A DNA stretch of 64,000 bases from Blastobasis lacticolella (taxonomy: Eukaryota > Arthropoda > Insecta > Lepidoptera > Blastobasidae): assembly GCA_905147135.1 (NCBI GenBank), contig LR990056.1, forward strand, positions 12,906,001 through 12,970,000, read 5' to 3'. How positions within the stretch are numbered: the stretch's first letter is position 1; every line of letters starts with the position of its first letter. The notes beneath the pieces are model-generated. The model was not told the DNA's origin. It was given only the letters and a program-made list of their open reading frames with translations, and searched no databases. Below, piece after piece: positions 9,316-20,494 of the stretch. The position numbers and the translations under genes were made by a program.

Positions 9316-9480
9316 GGTTAGTGTTCAACTAATGTGCATAACTCAGAAAAGAGTCATTGGTACGTGGCAGCAGTGGGGCCCCTCTCGCTTACGAGTCGGG
9401 CCCCTTAAGCACTAGGCTACCGACGCTCTCATTAGGCCACCGACGCTCTCAACTAGGCCACCGACGCTCTCTGAGCTCGG
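9316..9480 (-). mobile_element. tRNA-headed SINE (family B) with triplicated A box segment
   Basis: Related to the better preserved copy at 44640-44751. On the reverse strand the 20-bp unit GAGAGCGTCGGTGGCCTAGT occurs three times in tandem (plus-strand units 9411-9430, 9431-9450 and 9451-9472), each containing an A-box-like TGGCCTAGT. The rest of the tRNA-like head is altered: the B box expected near 9370 is lost. Confidence 0.6.
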
Positions 9481-10182
9481 AACAAATAATAAGGAAAAGG
9501 AAGTATCTGTCTGTTTTATGTATTGAAGTTAACACCGCTTCATCACAAGGGAAGGGACCATCGGTGGGAGAAAGAAAAGACAAGAAACCCACAGATAGAT
9601 ATTACCTACATTAAAATTATCACATTGCGTTTACATTTGTCTATTTCATTTGAGTGAGCTTGCTGTGTTTGGAATGTGGATGGTACAAATTCAGACATAA
9701 AGTTTTTTTCGCACAGCTTTATTTTCCAGTCAACCAGAAATCGATTAATAAAATATATAAAGTTAAGTCCCAATGAACACCAACATTAAAAAACAGTTGA
9801 ATCAATATATCTAAAACCCTAGGGATCTAGAACCCTGTTCCTGTTGCACGGAAATGATCTGCTCGTGTCCGGTGCTTTTGGGTATGCGGATGACACCACA
9901 GTGATGGACAGGCACACATCCAGTGCAAAGGTCAAGAGAGAGAATGTCGAGTCTTGTTAAGAGTCTCTCATTGATCGCCTGGACCAAGCTCTCCAGAATA
10001 TTTCTGACTGGGGAGTTGCCAATCTTGTGTTCAACACGTCTAAAACACAGCAATGTTTGTTCACTGACAAGAGAAGTACATTTCGTCAGACTTCAATTTT
10101 CCAGGGTGTGCCTCTACAAATAAGTGATAGCCTCCGCCTGCTGGGCATGGAAGTGTCATCCAAGAAGGATTTTGGTGGGTAT

Positions 10183-10199
10183 ATGAAGTCCATAGCTAA
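10183..10199 (+). repeat. 17-bp target site duplication, left
   Basis: ATGAAGTCCATAGCTAA, repeated exactly at 10414-10430, flanking the element at 10200-10413. Confidence 0.95.
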
Positions 10200-10413
10200 G
10201 CATATTCCAAGAATCTGCCGGTATCAGGAAAGAGGCTCTGTGGGCGACACAAGAAGCGATAGATTGACATCTCTGAGTCGAATGAGAAAGCCAAAGGCTT
10301 ACGACGAAAGGATGCCGAAGACCGGGCGAAGTGGAGAAGATTGAGTAGGAAAGCGGACCCTGGCAGAGGCCGGGATAAGCGCTAGGACGATGATGATGAT
10401 GATGATGATGGTG
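10200..10413 (+). mobile_element. Repeat D insertion: 5'-truncated LINE end with (GAT)n tail
   Basis: A 214-bp insertion between two copies of a 17-bp target duplication, inside the LINE at 9826-11036. It ends GCAGAGGCCGGGATAAGCGC then TAGGACGATGATGATG... The frame just before reads RMRKPKAYDERMPKTGRSGE, like the C-terminal end of an RTE-type LINE, but the class is inferred. Related ends: 19330-19448, 19550-19640, 13045-13122, 52150-52258. Confidence 0.85.
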
Positions 10414-10430
10414 ATGAAGTCCATAGCTAA
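10414..10430 (+). repeat. 17-bp target site duplication, right
   Basis: Exact copy of 10183-10199. The host LINE frame resumes directly after it. Confidence 0.95.
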
Positions 10431-11036
10431 AACTGCGGCGAAAAAACTAGGCATCCTCTCTAGGGCGGTATTTCTCATCTGAGGAGAGGTTGCTATTATA
10501 TAAAGTCCAAGTTCGACCTTGCATGGAATACTGCTGTGACCTATGGGACGGATCTGCAAAGGTCTATCTGGCTGCTCTGGAACTGGTTGTTAGACGCGCC
10601 AAGAAACTGATAGACAATCCCCCGTTGGTGTAGGAGGCACCTTTGCTGCAGGTACTGTCAGACTGACGTTATTCATTTGATATATTGTTATTGTCTTTAA
10701 GAGAGGTAGGGCATAACGGGGTATCTCGTTCGAATTGGAGCCGCCCGACTGGGGAAGTACCTCCACCTTTCAGAATATCGCAGCTAAATAATACTCTTTT
10801 AAATAGTATTGTGTGTCTGCCGGTGAGTAAGGTTTCCAGTGCTCCATGGGGTGGGGATTTGGGGAACCGTGGCTTTGGCAGTGGAGTGGCATTTGCCTTT
10901 TGCTGCCAGAGCAACGTGTTATAGAGGTGGGCAACGCATTAGCGATACTCTTGGTGTTGCTAATGTCTATAGGCAGAGGTGACCACTTTCCATCAGGTGG
11001 CCCGCTTGCCTGTTTGCCTACCGTAAGACATAAAAA

Positions 11037-12129
11037 AAATTTAGTACGATTTCAAAAATGAAATCGTAATGAATCGATAAAAATCAAAATCAAAACATAA
11101 TTTATAAAAAGAGCTCATTTAATCGTTGCCTTTCGTACGTATCTATTACCCGTACGTTGGTCTGCTGGCAGGCATCCGCTCGCAGGATTTCCACATTCGT
11201 GACCGCCTGTGACGAACCTTGCACGCCATAAAATGTAGGCATATTTAATTAACATTTTACGCCTAGAGGTACAGCAGACTGGGGTTACTTTAGATTGCAG
11301 GGTAAACGACATTGGCCCCTCACTTTTTCCTATTAATTAAGAGTTAATCTTAAGTGTAAATGACGCCGTACGTGTAAGTACTGAAAAGTTGCAAATATAA
11401 ATATATGGATTTGTATTTGTTGACAATATCTACTTATAATCAGACAGGAATTTATTATAAGTACTACTTATAGTAAGTGACCAATGTTGTTTACCCACAG
11501 TAAGTATAGCCCAATCCAGAATTTATGGACTGAGAAACAGCGTTGTTTTAGTAGACGATGGCTGTTCCAGCTCTATTTAAGAAATCCGTCATTATTAAGT
11601 ATACAAATAGGAAGTTGAGTCTATTTAACTGCTTCTTACGTTCTTTCTGTTAAGCAGCTTGGCTTCGATTTGATATGACGTTTTAGCTATTTTGGGTTTG
11701 TCCCAGGGAACGACATTTGGAATCTAGCTATAATCAAAGTTTTAGCGAGCGGCTAAAGCACTGTCCTAATTGGCAACGGTCGTACGACCATGGTCGTGCG
11801 ACGGGCGGTTTTGAAGTCTCCTATAGGTCGGGCAACTATATTGTTTATGTTATGATAGATAATAAACAAACTGTACCCTGCGGTATTTACCCGTATATAA
11901 TTCGAAACTCAGTGAACATTCGACTATTGCGCATTCCGTATTCCGTGCTTCCGCCTAACTAAAATGGAATTTGTAAAACTAGATATTTCTGGACTAAAAG
12001 AGCATATTTTCTTATTTCCTGCTCAAGTGACCGTAAGCAATATGGAGCGGTAGTCTCGTATGTATAGCAATGTCGAAATAACGAGAAAAAGCACGCAATT
12101 TCCACCTGTTTAGTTCCTGGCGCACCTTA
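11037..12129. other. No gene seen
   Basis: AT-rich sequence with short chance frames (for example 11717-11962 on plus and 11115-11312 on minus) that match nothing I recognise. A CpG-containing patch near 11130-11230 is unassigned. No repeat ends were noticed. Confidence 0.5.
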
Positions 12130-12541
12130 TCCGCGAGATTGCCGCTCATCACAGCAAACCGGCCGCGGTTAGCGAATCGAACTTACATTCACACGGCGCC
12201 GCCGGTCGCCTCTCGCCGCGCCTACAGTTGATAATCGACCTCTTTGGAGTGAGCACGCGCCTCACCCATACCTGTTTCTGAACGAAACTCGTGTGCTGGT
12301 TTTGAATTTTGAAAAGAACTCATCCCGCGAGAAAAACTTTGAGGAACTTCTTCAATTTGAGTTTCGAACAAGTTGAACTTGTTTCAAAATGAAGTGACTG
12401 TTTTTGAAAGCAGATAGTGTTTTGTTATTCTTTTCATAAACAGGGATTTTCACTGAATTCTTGATATTGGAGTGGCACACTTGTTGGATGTGTAAAGTGC
12501 AAAGGCAGGAAGTTATTGCTTCTTCAGTGCTTATGCTACAG
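12130..12541 (+). promoter_or_regulatory. Candidate CpG-rich promoter and noncoding first exon
   Basis: A CpG-rich patch (12130-12260: ATCCGCGAGATTGCCGC, CCGGCCGCGGTTAGCG, GGCGCCGCCGGTCGCC) in otherwise AT-rich DNA is followed by about 280 bp without CpG excess that ends in ACAG|GTATGT at 12541/12542, an excellent splice donor. No long frame runs through it, so it would be a 5' UTR exon of a gene whose coding part lies beyond the window or in a distant exon. The transcription start is not determinable. This is inference only; a chance donor is possible. Confidence 0.35.
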
Positions 12542-14684
12542 GTATGTTATTTACAACTTTATATCTACATTTCCTATCTGAATACCTACCTTCTTTAAAT
12601 AGGAGAGTAACATTAGATAGGCACCTAAACTTACTTAAAACTCAAATCTAGGTGTCCCCTCACCTGACCCTGCTGACCCTAACTAAGTATCTCTATATCG
12701 TTTAAATGTAAGAAATTTCTATTTTATCCAGAGGGCAATCGAGCATTCGGGTTATGATGGCTTATGTCAAGCAGCGGCATCTTTAAGCTTTCAGTTGATC
12801 ACCAGATCCTGGTGGTGCTTACCTATACGGAATAAGGGATTATGTGGCTTAGGGGTGGTGGTAGGCTTTAACTTTTTTCTTACCATATGTAGATTGATGT
12901 AAGAAAGCAACGTTCCTTAAGTTGCCTGAAAGAGATTGCTAAAAGGGAAAATGCCACTTAAGTACATTCATAATCCATATACTCCCCATAGCTTTCTATG
13001 ATTAGCAAAATTCCCTTTACCAGGATTAGTGATATTGGTTGATCTAACTGGACACGGAGAAGTAGGAAGGCGGACCCATCATTCCTCGTTATGGTACCGC
13101 GCGCAAAGATGATGATGATGGTTGAGCTAAGTATTTCATAAGGAATCTTTACCTGTTACTCTGTACCCTTTAGACTGTAGATTTTCATTGCTTATCAAGA
13201 GCGTACGTGGTATTGTTGCCAATTTCAACCGGATGATTGCAAAATACTTTGCTACCTGTATTGAAACTTTTTATGGTGGCTGATTGTGTTTATTTCCTGT
13301 CGTCACTTTAGGTGATAAGGGCGTTTGAGTACCTATATTAATTTGTAGATTAATTTCTACTTATAAAAAATACCTCACCCTACGGTGCGTAACGTACGTA
13401 ATGTTAGTTTAGGTTTAGTTTGAAATACTCCTTTATCAATATCAAAATAGAGTCACTATCCGCGTCACTCTGTCCTGTATGTATATTCGCTGACTCCTCC
13501 TAAATAAATAAATAAAATAAACAATCGTTCATTTACCATCTTACAAAAAGTTATAAAATTAACATTTCAGAATTTAAAAAGAAAACAAATACATAACAAA
13601 GAAAGAAACTAATTAAAAATGTACCCGATGATAAATGGGTTTATGGCTCAGGGGAGCAAGACACAAGTCCCACCCCCTGCTATTTTGCCACTCCCTTCAA
13701 AATATATATCTATCTACACACCCACGAAATTGAAAAAAGAAAAAACAAGAAACAAATAAAAATAACTAACGCATTTTGATGCGGTTTTCGCTATCAGTAA
13801 GAGAATGTCTTCTGGAAGGTTTATATGTGTAATACATGCATATTATAGTAAAAAAAAACCTCCGTCTATTATAAAAAAATGTTTAGGTAGCGGCTCTATT
13901 TTCTTTATACAGGCGGTAATATAGACAATTTTTCTTTGATTTCAAAAGGCGATACAAGTTACACCTTCCATTAAGTCACACGCACTGCTCTGCCGTACAA
14001 ATTTAAAATTTGTATGGCATTTTAATTTTGTATGGCAGTGTTGCACATTGTTCAGGGCATATGTCGCCCGTCTAGGATCAGTCCCGGGTGGGGTAGATGA
14101 TATAATTAGGTAAAAAAACCAATAAATTATAGTTATAACGAAAATGGCAAAACTTTTCTTCTTAGGTCTATTCTTCAGCGCAACGCGGCATGTGCATAGG
14201 TGCAGCATAGGTCTAAGTGTATATTCAACAATAAGGACACATTATAAGTACTTTAAAACTTTAACGTACGGATTTAGCGATGCCAAAACAAAAACTTGGG
14301 ATTATTCCAAGCTTTTCTAATATAGGTAGCTGGTACGAGTTACAGGTAGGTACAGAATATCTATCAAAAACTTTCCGAAAGGCACTCTTGATTGTAGGCT
14401 GGAGCTAAGTGCCTAGAACATGCAGTGGTTACGACTCAAGATAGGTACCTAATATAATTGCAAATTAATTGTCATATTAAATATTCACAGCGGTTTGCAA
14501 ACCCTGTTATTAGTACTTTTGCAATTAACTCATAAAACATAACTGTCTACTACAACTAGAAAAATACCTAAACGTGTTTTCTCTTCATTACTTTATATTT
14601 ACGATTGGTATTGTGAAGGCGTATTTTTAGTCCGGGATCCCGGTATTTTCGGTATCTGGGATCCCGGTTTGCGACCCCTAGTTT
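12542..14684. other. No gene seen; possible intron
   Basis: AT-rich, no supported frame. A repeat D remnant lies at 13045-13122 (GAGAAGTAGGAAGGCGGACC ... GATGATGATG). Near 13985-14030 TACAAATTTAAAATTTGTAT forms a small palindrome. At 14634-14666 the palindromic GGGATCCCGGT occurs twice, 29 bp apart. The 88-residue minus frame at 13942-14208 is not recognised. Confidence 0.45.
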
Positions 14685-14880
14685 GAATCGTTCGCTTTGA
14701 ACCTATGGGTTTTCATTTTGATTTTCGGCATGAAAAATTCAATATTGTATATCCTATTTGCATCGAAAGAGTACGGTTCAATATCAGAGAAAATCAGCAT
14801 TATGCATCTTTGATGAAAATACCGAATTTTCAATGCCGAAAATAAAAATTGCAGACCATTAGAACCGAGGCGAGCGATTC
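14685..14880. mobile_element. Degenerate MITE-like inverted repeat, 196 bp
   Basis: Imperfect terminal inverted repeats of about 57 bp. Left arm: GAATCGTTCGC...GATTTTCGGCATGAAAAATTC. Right arm: GAATTTTCAATGCCGAAAAT...GCGAGCGATTC. Non-coding interior, no clear target duplication. Confidence 0.55.
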
Positions 14881-15239
14881 ACAAATAGGTCTGGTCTATT
14901 GAGATTCTAACTGTCAGCTTCTAACACATTAAGTATAACACAGTGCAATGGATGGGCTTGGTGCTATCGTATACCGGACACAACACGGCCACCCACACGA
15001 ATTTGTTTAAGCTAACTTCCGAATTTCGTGGACTAGTGCGGATGATTTAATGTTTTTCCTTGCGTCCCACCTTGAAGCAAAGGTTAATTATTTCCGATTC
15101 CATTGCGTTGAGGTATCAGGGTTTTAAAAATACCTACACTTATATAAGATTTTACCTACCTACCTACAAATATATACGGCGAAAGCGTACTAAGTAATTG
15201 TCATAAGTCTGAAGTCTTATATATTATACGTTATACGAA

Positions 15240-15650
15240 AGTAGAACTTACACCATTAACACCTTTGCCACGAAAACGGAACCGGACGGAGATGCGGCAA
15301 ATAAAAAAGGAGGATGTTATGCGTATTCTTGAGATTATTACGAGAAAGGCGGCACTATACAAGACAACGAATACAACGATGCAGACTCGTACATACTCGC
15401 TAAACGGCCGCGTATCTATTACGTATGGGCGAAATATTAGAAAAAAGCTGTCGCGGATGCTTGTGAAAGTGCTGACCCGCGGAACCGGCTCCGGCGGCGG
15501 CGCGCCGAAACTATCGACAGTCGATATCGACGATACAGACGGCTCTATTGATTTATTACCCAAATTAAACCTACACTGGCATATCGCTATCTCTACATAT
15601 TATAGAACAAAGTCACACACCGCGTCTGTCTGTTTGCGATAACTACTGAA
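15240..15650. other. CpG-rich island with open frames on both strands, unassigned
   Basis: A base-composition island (GAAAACGGAACCGGACGGAG, GGCTCCGGCGGCGGCGCG). The plus strand holds a 125-residue frame from 15265 (MPRKRNRTEMRQIKKEDVMR...), the minus strand a 110-residue frame ending at 15231. In a third plus-strand frame, 15333-15438 reads DYYEKGGTIQDNEYNDADSY followed by ILAKRPRIYYVWAKY then stop, which has a protein-like composition. None is recognised and no splice sites force a choice. It could be a decayed coding region, a transposon interior or a regulatory island. Confidence 0.3.
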
Positions 15651-15773
15651 CGGATTTTTCGGAACGGAAATGGAGTTTTCACAATAGACAGAGTGGTGGT
15701 TTGGGCATGAGGAAGGTTTAGGTTTGTAATTTGTTAAGGTGTGAAGCCGGGGCGGGTCGCTAGCCTATAATGA
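15590..15773 (+). mobile_element. Helitron-like non-autonomous fragment
   Basis: Contains CCGCGTCTGTCTGTTTGCGA, ACTGAACGGATTTTTC, AGAGTGGTGGTTTGGGCATG, AGGAAGGTTTAGG and ends GAAGCCGGGGCGGGTCGCTA, a very common insect fragment type. Non-coding. Confidence 0.6.
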
Positions 15774-17582
15774 AAATAAATGCATGGTGACGATGCGTCT
15801 GTAGACTATTTCATCAATACGATGTTCAATCACAATGTCTCGGTTGACGATCTATTTTACAAATAAAATGTGTGTTTACCTAGACGGTATATATCACTAC
15901 CTCTTCTTGAACAAGGCACGGACTATAGCGATGAATTGAGCCTGCGAAAACCTTACCCCAACTCCAAAAATTTTAAAAAACGTTGCGGCCACTAAAGATT
16001 TAGGTTGAGTTCTACTACAATTTATTATCCTGTAGTTTATATCCACGCGCGAGTTTTCCTGTAAAATACAGCGATGTGTATAGAAAAGTCGTATTGTATT
16101 ATAAAGCTGTTGGTCTTCATAAAATAAATAAAATACTACAAAGGTCGAGTCGTTGAAATCCTCGCGACATCTAATACTGAATAGTATATAATAAAGTATT
16201 AAAGGCATGTGACTTTTTCGCAATTCGCCGTCGATGGAACGTGAAGTGTTAAACAGTTTATCAATAGTGTGGTTCCTAAGCGTTGGAAGAAAATGTATAA
16301 ATTAAAGAAAATTTGTGGATAGTCGCTAAGTCTCGGAAGGCGTGTAGTGCGAAGTTGCCTTTTATTCTCCGCGTTAGATCGCTATAAAACTTGATGGTGT
16401 CTCCCTGTTATAAACTAACATACGTACATATACGATCGTATCTGGATAATTAAAGGAAGTCTAGCTACTGTATTTATTGTAATCTAGGTATTATTGTATT
16501 ATTATAGAGATATAAGTACATGAAGACCAAGAGAAGTTGATGTGGAATAGTAGAAAATGATAGATTGATTAGATAGATGATTTGTTTATTTATTTATTAA
16601 GTTTTTCGAGAAAATGATGATGATGATGACGTGAGTAAGCCCATTTTCTACAGTAATTAGAGATTGCTTTTGACATCATACCTTATGTCTCGTGGATTTT
16701 GTAATCGCAAAAACCCTTAATCCCCATAACATCTATGTGCGATTCTTACATTTAGTTTACTTTTTATGAGCATAACATAATCGAGAAGCATTTAGATCTT
16801 TACTTTGTCCATATTATGATAACGGCTCTCTACAACGTGGCGGCTCTGAAGTTAGCTGCAAGCACTGATAAGTACATTCCTAAATCATTTATTGCATGAA
16901 AATATGCTTTATTCTGCATTTAAGTTTAATCTTAAAAAATATTTATTAAAATAATTTTAAAATTAATTTTTTAAAAATTGTTAGTGTGAATTTATTAACC
17001 ACCAAAAACCACCACAGTTTGTATAATATAGCAAACAATTTCACACGCAGTTCCGACCCGTCCTAAAGATTGATGGTGTTCCTACGATATATACCTACAC
17101 CTTCCTTTCCATGGTTGTCGTACAGTAAAAAGCATGGTGTCCATCCACCCGCCTGCGCAGGCCTAATAGCCTATCCGTTAAAAACGCTTTTTAAATCAGA
17201 TCACCTCCCGAAAAAGGTGAAGCGTAAACACAACCGTTAAATTACATAAATAGGAGGGCGACATAACATTTCCACCGTCCGAAGTGATTCTGTCAGCACG
17301 TGGGCCTCAACGCGGCCTCCGGAATATGATAATGGAGCCGCCAAACAGTCAGTGGACCTCGAATTTCCAGTTATCGAACAGATTTATACTAAAATCATAC
17401 AGGTTTTTGTATCAAAATGGACGGTAGAGCACGTATTAATAAGATGGACTGAGATCCGGCTAGGAACGACTATTGTGATCGCAAGTATTTTTGAAACGTA
17501 ACGGAAGATTTCAACACAACATTCATTCAAAAACTATGAAAAGTGAAACCATGAAAATTTCTGCCGTTTTACCTAGGTACTC
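15774..17582. other. No gene seen
   Basis: AT-rich, with simple-sequence patches at 16575-16600 (TTTA repeats) and 16611-16631 (ATG repeats). The 108-residue minus frame at 15897-16223 matches nothing known to me. Confidence 0.45.
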
Positions 17583-17880
17583 TTTTTTTATACCACGATG
17601 GTGGTAAACAAGCTAACGGCCTGCCTAATGGTAAGCAATCACTGCAGCCTATGAAAGTTTACAACACCAGGAGCATTACCCACGCTTTGCCGACCCCGTA
17701 AAAACCTTTTAACCCCTTTCTTGAAGAACTCCATGTTGTACTCTCCAGGGAAAACCTCTCCAGGTACTTCATTCGACAACCTTAGAGTGCGTGGGAGAAA
17801 GTTCCTTTGGAACCTCACAGTTCGCGACCTTTTCACCTCTTTCTTGAAGAACAACTACGTGTTGTACTCTCCAGTTAAAA
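17583..17880 (-). mobile_element. LINE 3' end (C-terminal motif plus UTR)
   Basis: Reverse-strand frame reads RSRTVRFQRNFLPRTLRLSN, EVPGEVFPGEYNMEFFKKGV and KRFLRGRQ, the usual C-terminal region of Jockey/CR1-type LINE proteins. A segment around FFKK(E/G)VKR is present twice. Downstream on that strand comes GCTTACCATTAGGCAGGCCG, shared with 59393-59412. Confidence 0.75.
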
Positions 17881-19329
17881 TCTTGAAAATGTTGTGATGC
17901 CATGACAAAACTAACTTGGGACTATTAACTAAAAGCTGTTCTGCAATATTATTCTCGTTACCTTTTCTTACCTAGTTAAGCGTGAACAAGATCGCAGCAT
18001 TTGAACGAATAGGACTCTGTAAGTAATTTGTATGAAACGTATGTGTGTATTTCAAAACGATTTAATGAATTATTTATGTAAATCACCCAGATTACCACCC
18101 ATTAGCCTTGCGCATCAACATTAAAAATAAACACTGTATTAAAAACGAGCAAGCAGACTCGAGTGTGATGATATCTGCAAGAAAAATATTATAATGATAC
18201 AGTATCGGTTCCAAATCGAAATAAAAAAAGAGCCGGGGCAAAGGGATTTAAAATAAAAGTGCCAATGGTCGAAATTAAAAGGATCGCTTTGCGTGTTGTT
18301 TTTTCCATAGATTTGTTTTATTTTTTTAAAGCGCCATCTTGCGGTTTACCTTGACATTTACAAAGTGCTCACTTGAGTGGATCTTCTTTTAATTTTGTTT
18401 ATGCGTTTAATTTAAATTACACACACACTGGGAGTCTTTTATTTAATTCTGCGGGTATTAAAAGGGGCTTGGGTAATAAAACATCTGTGCGACATGAATT
18501 ATTTTTTTGTATGACGGTAAGATTGCAATTTTTAGCACTACGTAGGTGGGTACCTAAGTAACTTCAGGTAGGCAGGTACGTACTCTGCTAATTATTACTT
18601 TCTTTAAATGACCCGATGTGGGATTGTGGATATTATTTTAATCTTCATCGTTGTAGAGTAGACAGAGTGTCGTATTTACAACAACTAATACTTTAGGCCA
18701 GGTATACCAGAATTTGGATTTTTAATACTTTCGCAAACTCATTAATCGCAAAACGGGTACAGGTAAGTACCATAATGGTTATACATACGAGTATAGTGAC
18801 GTTCTTATTATAATATAATGATGGTAAATTAATATTTATAGGTAATCTAATTGTTAGTTCTAGTCTAGTCTAATTCTTATCAATAATATATTTAACCCGC
18901 CCGATTAATTGCAATGGACACAGGTTATTCCTTTTTGAACGAAAGATTTGAACTTTTGCACAGTGATCATTGTTTGTTGTTCTGTGCAAATAGGTACTGC
19001 ATAAAGTTCAAGGCGATAGTTGCATCATAAATGGAGTAATATAAAGTCGTCGACTACCTACGAAATGGTTGGCAATTTGGCGCCACTATCTCGGTATATT
19101 GTAGTCTTCAATAGTAAAAGGTTACCGTGATTCAAATCGATCGTAGCAATAAACAAAACGAAAATACATACTTAGATCAAGCCCGTGACTTAGATACGGA
19201 CCTAAGTTGTATGTACATTTTAAAACTATGGTGCCTATAACGATTTGGGATTGGTTGAAGAAGAATTTTAAGATATTTTAAAGAAATATCGGAATATATC
19301 CTGGAGAGCGATAGAATATTAGTCAGATG
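17881..19329. other. No gene seen
   Basis: AT-rich sequence without supported frames. At 18334-18341 'GCGCCATC' resembles the SINE A tail motif but the surrounding sequence does not continue the match. Confidence 0.45.
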
Positions 19330-19448
19330 TGAGAGATAACGACCTTCGATGCGAGGATGCCGAAGATGGAAGTGGAGAAGAATGAGTAAGAAAGCGATCT
19401 GGCAGAGGCCAAGATAAGCGCTAGGACGATGATGATGATGGTGATGAT
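19330..19448 (+). mobile_element. Repeat D copy with (GAT)n tail
   Basis: Ends GCAGAGGCCAAGATAAGCGC then TAGGACGATGATGATGATGG, the same 3' end as the nested insertion at 10200-10413. 5'-truncated. Confidence 0.7.
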
Positions 19449-19549
19449 CCGAAAATATCGTCATGAACGATAAATTCACCTACCTACCGGTAGGAAAGAG
19501 TTCCCGCGGGTGGCCCAAAAAGCGATAATTTGTCATCGCTAAGTCAGGT

Positions 19550-19640
19550 GCGAGAACCAACGGCTTACGATGCGAGGAGCTGAAGACGGGCGACATAGAG
19601 GAGAAGGCAAGCGGACCTTGACGGAAGCCGGGATTGACCG
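19550..19640 (+). mobile_element. Repeat D copy, variant 3' end
   Basis: Reads GCGAGAACCAACGGCTTACG ... AGCGGACCTTGACGGAAGCC then GGGATTGACCG. Its 3' edge overlaps the left arm of the hairpin at 19632, so the usual GAT tail has been replaced. Confidence 0.6.
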
Positions 19641-19693
19641 CTACTAATAATACAACTATGTCGTCATAGTTGTATTATTAGTAGCGGTCAATC
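19632..19693. repeat. Perfect hairpin, 29-bp arms, loop TCGT
   Basis: Arms 19632-19660 and 19665-19693 are exact reverse complements: GATTGACCGCTACTAATAAT... and its mirror. The left arm begins inside the repeat D end, so the right arm is probably a secondary inverted copy. Confidence 0.95.
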
Positions 19694-20157
19694 ATAAATA
19701 TAATAAATAGGTTAAATGATTAATTTGGTTGGTTATTAAATTGGTATGGTTAAACGATAATGATAAATAGGTTATGAAAAGGGTCAATACTCAAACATCT
19801 ATAACCTTCTATAGAAGTCCTTACATTGTTAATTCCCCGTATAATACCTACCTGTAGCATCGAGGTAAGTATATTAGTTTCCCACTTAATTAGGTAGACA
19901 GTACTTAACGATTACTTAGTAAACTTTCTTTGAATGCTAATTGCAACCTAGTGCCCTGTTCGTTTCCCAAGAATCACTCGTTGGCGGAATAAAACAAACT
20001 GTGTGGTCCATTTAAGCAATGTTGACAGATTTAGCGATCGCTCGACGAATCTGTCTCGCGGTTGGGCAATCGGCGAAGGTGATGAGTCAATAGGAGCTAT
20101 TTAGGGCGCGTCTGGTGAAAATACACATACTAATTCTAAATAAAATGTAAAATGTGT

Positions 20158-20393
20158 TTGTACAAATTTACACAGCGCCATCTAGCCTTAAAGTAAGCAA
20201 AGCTTTTGTTATGGGTTAGATAACCGATAAAGTACTTATATACTTTTTTTAAATACATACTTATTAAACATACTACACCCAGACACGTAACAGAAATTAA
20301 AATTCATCATTTCAATTTCTGCTCGGCCGGGAATCGAACCCGGGACCTCTGCGTGGCGACCGGCATGTTAACCAACCGAACCACTCAGGTCGT
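20158..20393 (-). mobile_element. tRNA-headed SINE (family A), near full length
   Basis: Reverse strand begins ACCTGAGTGGTTCGGTTGG (A-box-like) and has CCCGGGTTCGATTCCCGG, a perfect T-arm with B box, about 50 nt on. The body runs through AGAAATTGAAATGATG, CATAACAAAAGCTTTGCTTA and ends CTAGATGGCGCTGTGTAAAT. The acceptor stem does not close, so it is not a tRNA gene. Six or more copies lie in the window. Confidence 0.85.
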
Positions 20394-20494
20394 TTATTTT
20401 AAACTTTAACTTAAATTTAAACTATTTTTGTTCCTCACTTGCGTAAAAGACTATGGACTATGACATGGGGTCGTTCTATAGGTACTCGTATATT

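Larger units (their letters stand above)
9826..11036 (+). mobile_element. Decayed Jockey/CR1-like LINE, 3' half, with nested insertion
   Basis: Reads LFLLHGNDLLVSGAFGYADD (YADD at 9883-9894), then LIDRLDQALQNISDWGVANL, VFNTSKTQQCLF and ISDSLRLLGMEVSSKKDF, the palm and thumb of a reverse transcriptase. It is broken at 10200-10413 by another element and resumes as AKTAAKKLGILSRA and VRPCMEYCCDLWDGSAKVYL followed by RRAKKLI. The 3' part (10720-11036) reads GGGGTATCTCGTTCGAATTG..., CTGCCGGTGAGTAAGG, GACCACTTTCCATCAGG and an A run; the same 3' end recurs at 20495-20612 and 60490-60725. In-frame stops and frameshifts show it is dead. Confidence 0.88.

Noticed and set aside
20310..20393. tRNA gene on the minus strand (good T-arm and A/B boxes)
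   Set aside because: The acceptor stem does not pair and the sequence runs on into a repeated SINE body found six or more times in the window.
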